From positions 1 through 7,440 of the forward strand of contig JAAXIL010000226.1 of the NCBI GenBank assembly GCA_012270355.1: 7,440 nucleotides of DNA. Reading direction: 5' to 3'. Positions 6,532 to 7,440 of the stretch are shown in pieces (within the stretch, counting starts at the first letter, position 1; every line of letters begins with the position of its first letter). The notes beneath the pieces were generated by a model. It saw only the letters and a program-made list of their open reading frames with translations. It made no database searches and was not told the DNA's origin. Origin of the DNA: Psychrobacter sp. (lineage in GTDB: Bacteria; Pseudomonadota; Gammaproteobacteria; Pseudomonadales; Moraxellaceae). A program made the translations under genes and the position numbers.

Positions 6532-7281
6532 TTAGATGACTTTCGCCTCATTGCGAAGTTTATCGATGAGCTCATCCACAGATCCAACTTTCACACCAGC
6601 TGAACGCTCAGGCGGCGGCGTAACTTTGGTGATTGTTTGTTTTGAGGTCATGTCCACACCAAAGTCCGCAGGCGTTTTTTCATCCAAAGGTTTCTTCTTC
6701 GCCTTCATGATGTTTGGCAATTTGGCATAACGTGGCTCATTCAAACGCAAGTCGGTAGTTATCACGGCAGGCAATGGCAATGCAACGGTTTGCAAACCAC
6801 CATCAATCTCACGGGTCACGTTGACTTTATCGCCTTCAACTTTCACTTCAGAAGCAAATGTGCCTTGTCCAATACCCATAAGTGCCGCCAGCATCTGACC
6901 TGTTTGGTTATTGTCATCATCAATGGCTTGTTTACCCAATAAGATAATGTCTGTGCCTTCAGATTCCGCAATGCTTTTTAGGATTTTGGCAACTTGAAGC
7001 GGGTAGGCTTTGTCATCAGTTTGAACCAAAATACCACGGTCTGCACCTAATGCTAATGCCGCACGAATTTGCTCTTGGGCTTCTTTTGGACCAATAGAGG
7101 CAACAATGATTTCATCGATAACGCCTGCTTCTTTTAGACGTACAGCCTCTTCAACCGCAATTTCACAAAATGGATTGATAGACATTTTGGTATTGCTCAA
7201 ATCTACGCCAGAATTATCGGCTTTTACCCGAACCTTGACGTTATAGTCAATCACACGTTTTACGGCGACTAGTGCTTTCAT
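6532..7281 (-). CDS. etfB: electron transfer flavoprotein beta subunit
   Basis: The small ETF subunit binds AMP and carries the recognition loop that docks partner dehydrogenases. The 249 residues match the family. [11 protein letters not shown] (36-46) and the nucleotide-binding [14 protein letters not shown] (116-129) are intact. The signature VTREIDGG (155-162) and ATTDLR-like strand lead into [15 protein letters not shown] at 184-198, the recognition loop with its conserved Leu188 and lysine cluster. GAGGA four bases before the ATG is a strong ribosome site. It is the first gene of the etfB-etfA operon on the minus strand. Its likely electron donors are acyl-CoA dehydrogenases, of which one remnant lies elsewhere in this window. 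Confidence 0.98.
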   Translation of the reverse strand: MKALVAVKRVIDYNVKVRVKADNSGVDLSNTKMSINPFCEIAVEEAVRLKEAGVIDEIIVASIGPKEAQEQIRAALALGADRGILVQTDDKAYPLQVAKILKSIAESEGTDIILLGKQAIDDDNNQTGQMLAALMGIGQGTFASEVKVEGDKVNVTREIDGGLQTVALPLPAVITTDLRLNEPRYAKLPNIMKAKKKPLDEKTPADFGVDMTSKQTITKVTPPPERSAGVKVGSVDELIDKLRNEAKVI

Positions 7282-7331
7282 AAAGTCCTCATTTGTTGTT
7301 AAAAATAATGTTGTTAAAAAAATTTAGTAGA

Positions 7332-7347
7332 ACCAATCAAAATTGGT
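7332..7347. repeat. dyad ACCAAT-CAAA-ATTGGT upstream of etfB
   Basis: A perfect 6-base inverted repeat with a 4-base centre, about 50 bases before the etfB ATG. It overlaps the TTGACC candidate -35. The position would suit an operator, but it does not match a regulator motif recognised here, and a hairpin or chance dyad in AT-rich DNA is equally possible. Confidence 0.3.
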
Positions 7348-7399
7348 CAAAATCATACAAATTCTGTTATAACTAACGTAACTTATATTGCTAGACAAG

Positions 7400-7423
7400 C
7401 CCCGAACCGTCCAGGGGTGGACG
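7400..7423. repeat. GC-rich alternative hairpins near the right edge
   Basis: CGTCCA (7408-7413) and TGGACG (7418-7423) pair perfectly around GGGG. The same GGGG (7414-7417) can instead pair with CCCC at 7400-7403. The two stems exclude each other. The patch is GC-rich inside AT-rich surroundings. No T run follows on either strand, so a classic terminator is not supported. Confidence 0.35.
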
Positions 7424-7440
7424 TGAATAAAGGGTCATAT

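Larger units (their letters stand above)
7282..7440 (-). promoter_or_regulatory. upstream region of etfBA; promoter not resolved
   Basis: This 159-base AT-rich leader must contain the etfBA promoter unless an upstream gene reads through. Candidate pieces on the minus strand are TTGACC (5 of 6 to the -35 consensus, 7348-7343) followed after 15 bases by a poor TACTAA, and a lone TATGAT (5 of 6 to the -10 consensus, 7357-7352) without a partner. None is convincing. A plus-strand frame stays open from 7318 to the right edge but has no good start, so no gene is called here. Confidence 0.3.

Noticed and set aside
7318..7440. Open plus-strand frame running off the right edge as the start of a divergent gene
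   Set aside because: It has only possible GTG starts at 7417 and 7423 and too few residues to recognise; the evidence is insufficient.
1..7440. CRISPR array, tRNA, rRNA, intact insertion sequence or prophage genes
   Set aside because: No regularly spaced repeats, cloverleaf-like or rRNA-like sequence, transposase or phage protein features were found on reading both strands.

Overview
This window looks like chromosomal DNA of a gammaproteobacterium of the Moraxellaceae type (Moraxella/Psychrobacter/Acinetobacter relatives). The protein style of PyrB, the acyl-CoA dehydrogenase remnant, the class I fructose-bisphosphatase and EtfBA all suggest this. The assignment rests on recognising these families by eye, not on a database search. 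GC content appears moderate and uneven, about 50-60% in pyrB and under 40% in parts of the 2OG-oxygenase gene (hand counts of sample lines).

Layout, left to right. (1) 1-1290: pyrB (aspartate carbamoyltransferase, minus strand), followed on the same strand by a 33-codon ORF whose TGA overlaps the ATG of a further frame leaving the left edge; an inactive dihydroorotase partner (pyrC'-type) would be expected there but cannot be confirmed. (2) 1290-2576: a decayed stretch. A 5'-truncated acyl-CoA dehydrogenase (minus strand, with its own terminator) lies back to back with a small internal fragment of a class II aldolase/adducin-type gene (plus strand), joined by a short AT-rich segment of unknown origin. 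(3) 2577-4473: a plus-strand pair, class I fructose-1,6-bisphosphatase (fbp) and a SpoU/TrmH-family RNA 2'-O-methyltransferase, overlapping by a few bases. The fbp frame is open and full length (343 codons) except for one in-frame TAG, which replaces the leucine of the metal-binding DPLDGSS active-site motif. (4) 4474-5354: a convergent minus-strand gene for a prolyl-4-hydroxylase-like 2-oxoglutarate/Fe(II) dioxygenase, visibly AT-rich. (5) 5467-7281: the minus-strand operon etfB-etfA (electron transfer flavoprotein), ending at a strong hairpin terminator. (6) 7282-7440: the upstream region of etfB, with small dyads but no confident gene.

Functionally, EtfBA accepts electrons from acyl-CoA dehydrogenases and passes them to the ETF-quinone oxidoreductase. 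One acyl-CoA dehydrogenase in the same window is a remnant. fbp is the gluconeogenic phosphatase, so its nonsense codon matters for growth on acids or lipids unless another FBPase or stop-codon readthrough compensates. No CRISPR array, rRNA, tRNA or intact insertion sequence was seen. The most notable points are the amber codon inside the FBPase catalytic motif and the double-truncation junction beside it; together they suggest ongoing loss of metabolic genes rather than a new multi-gene system.
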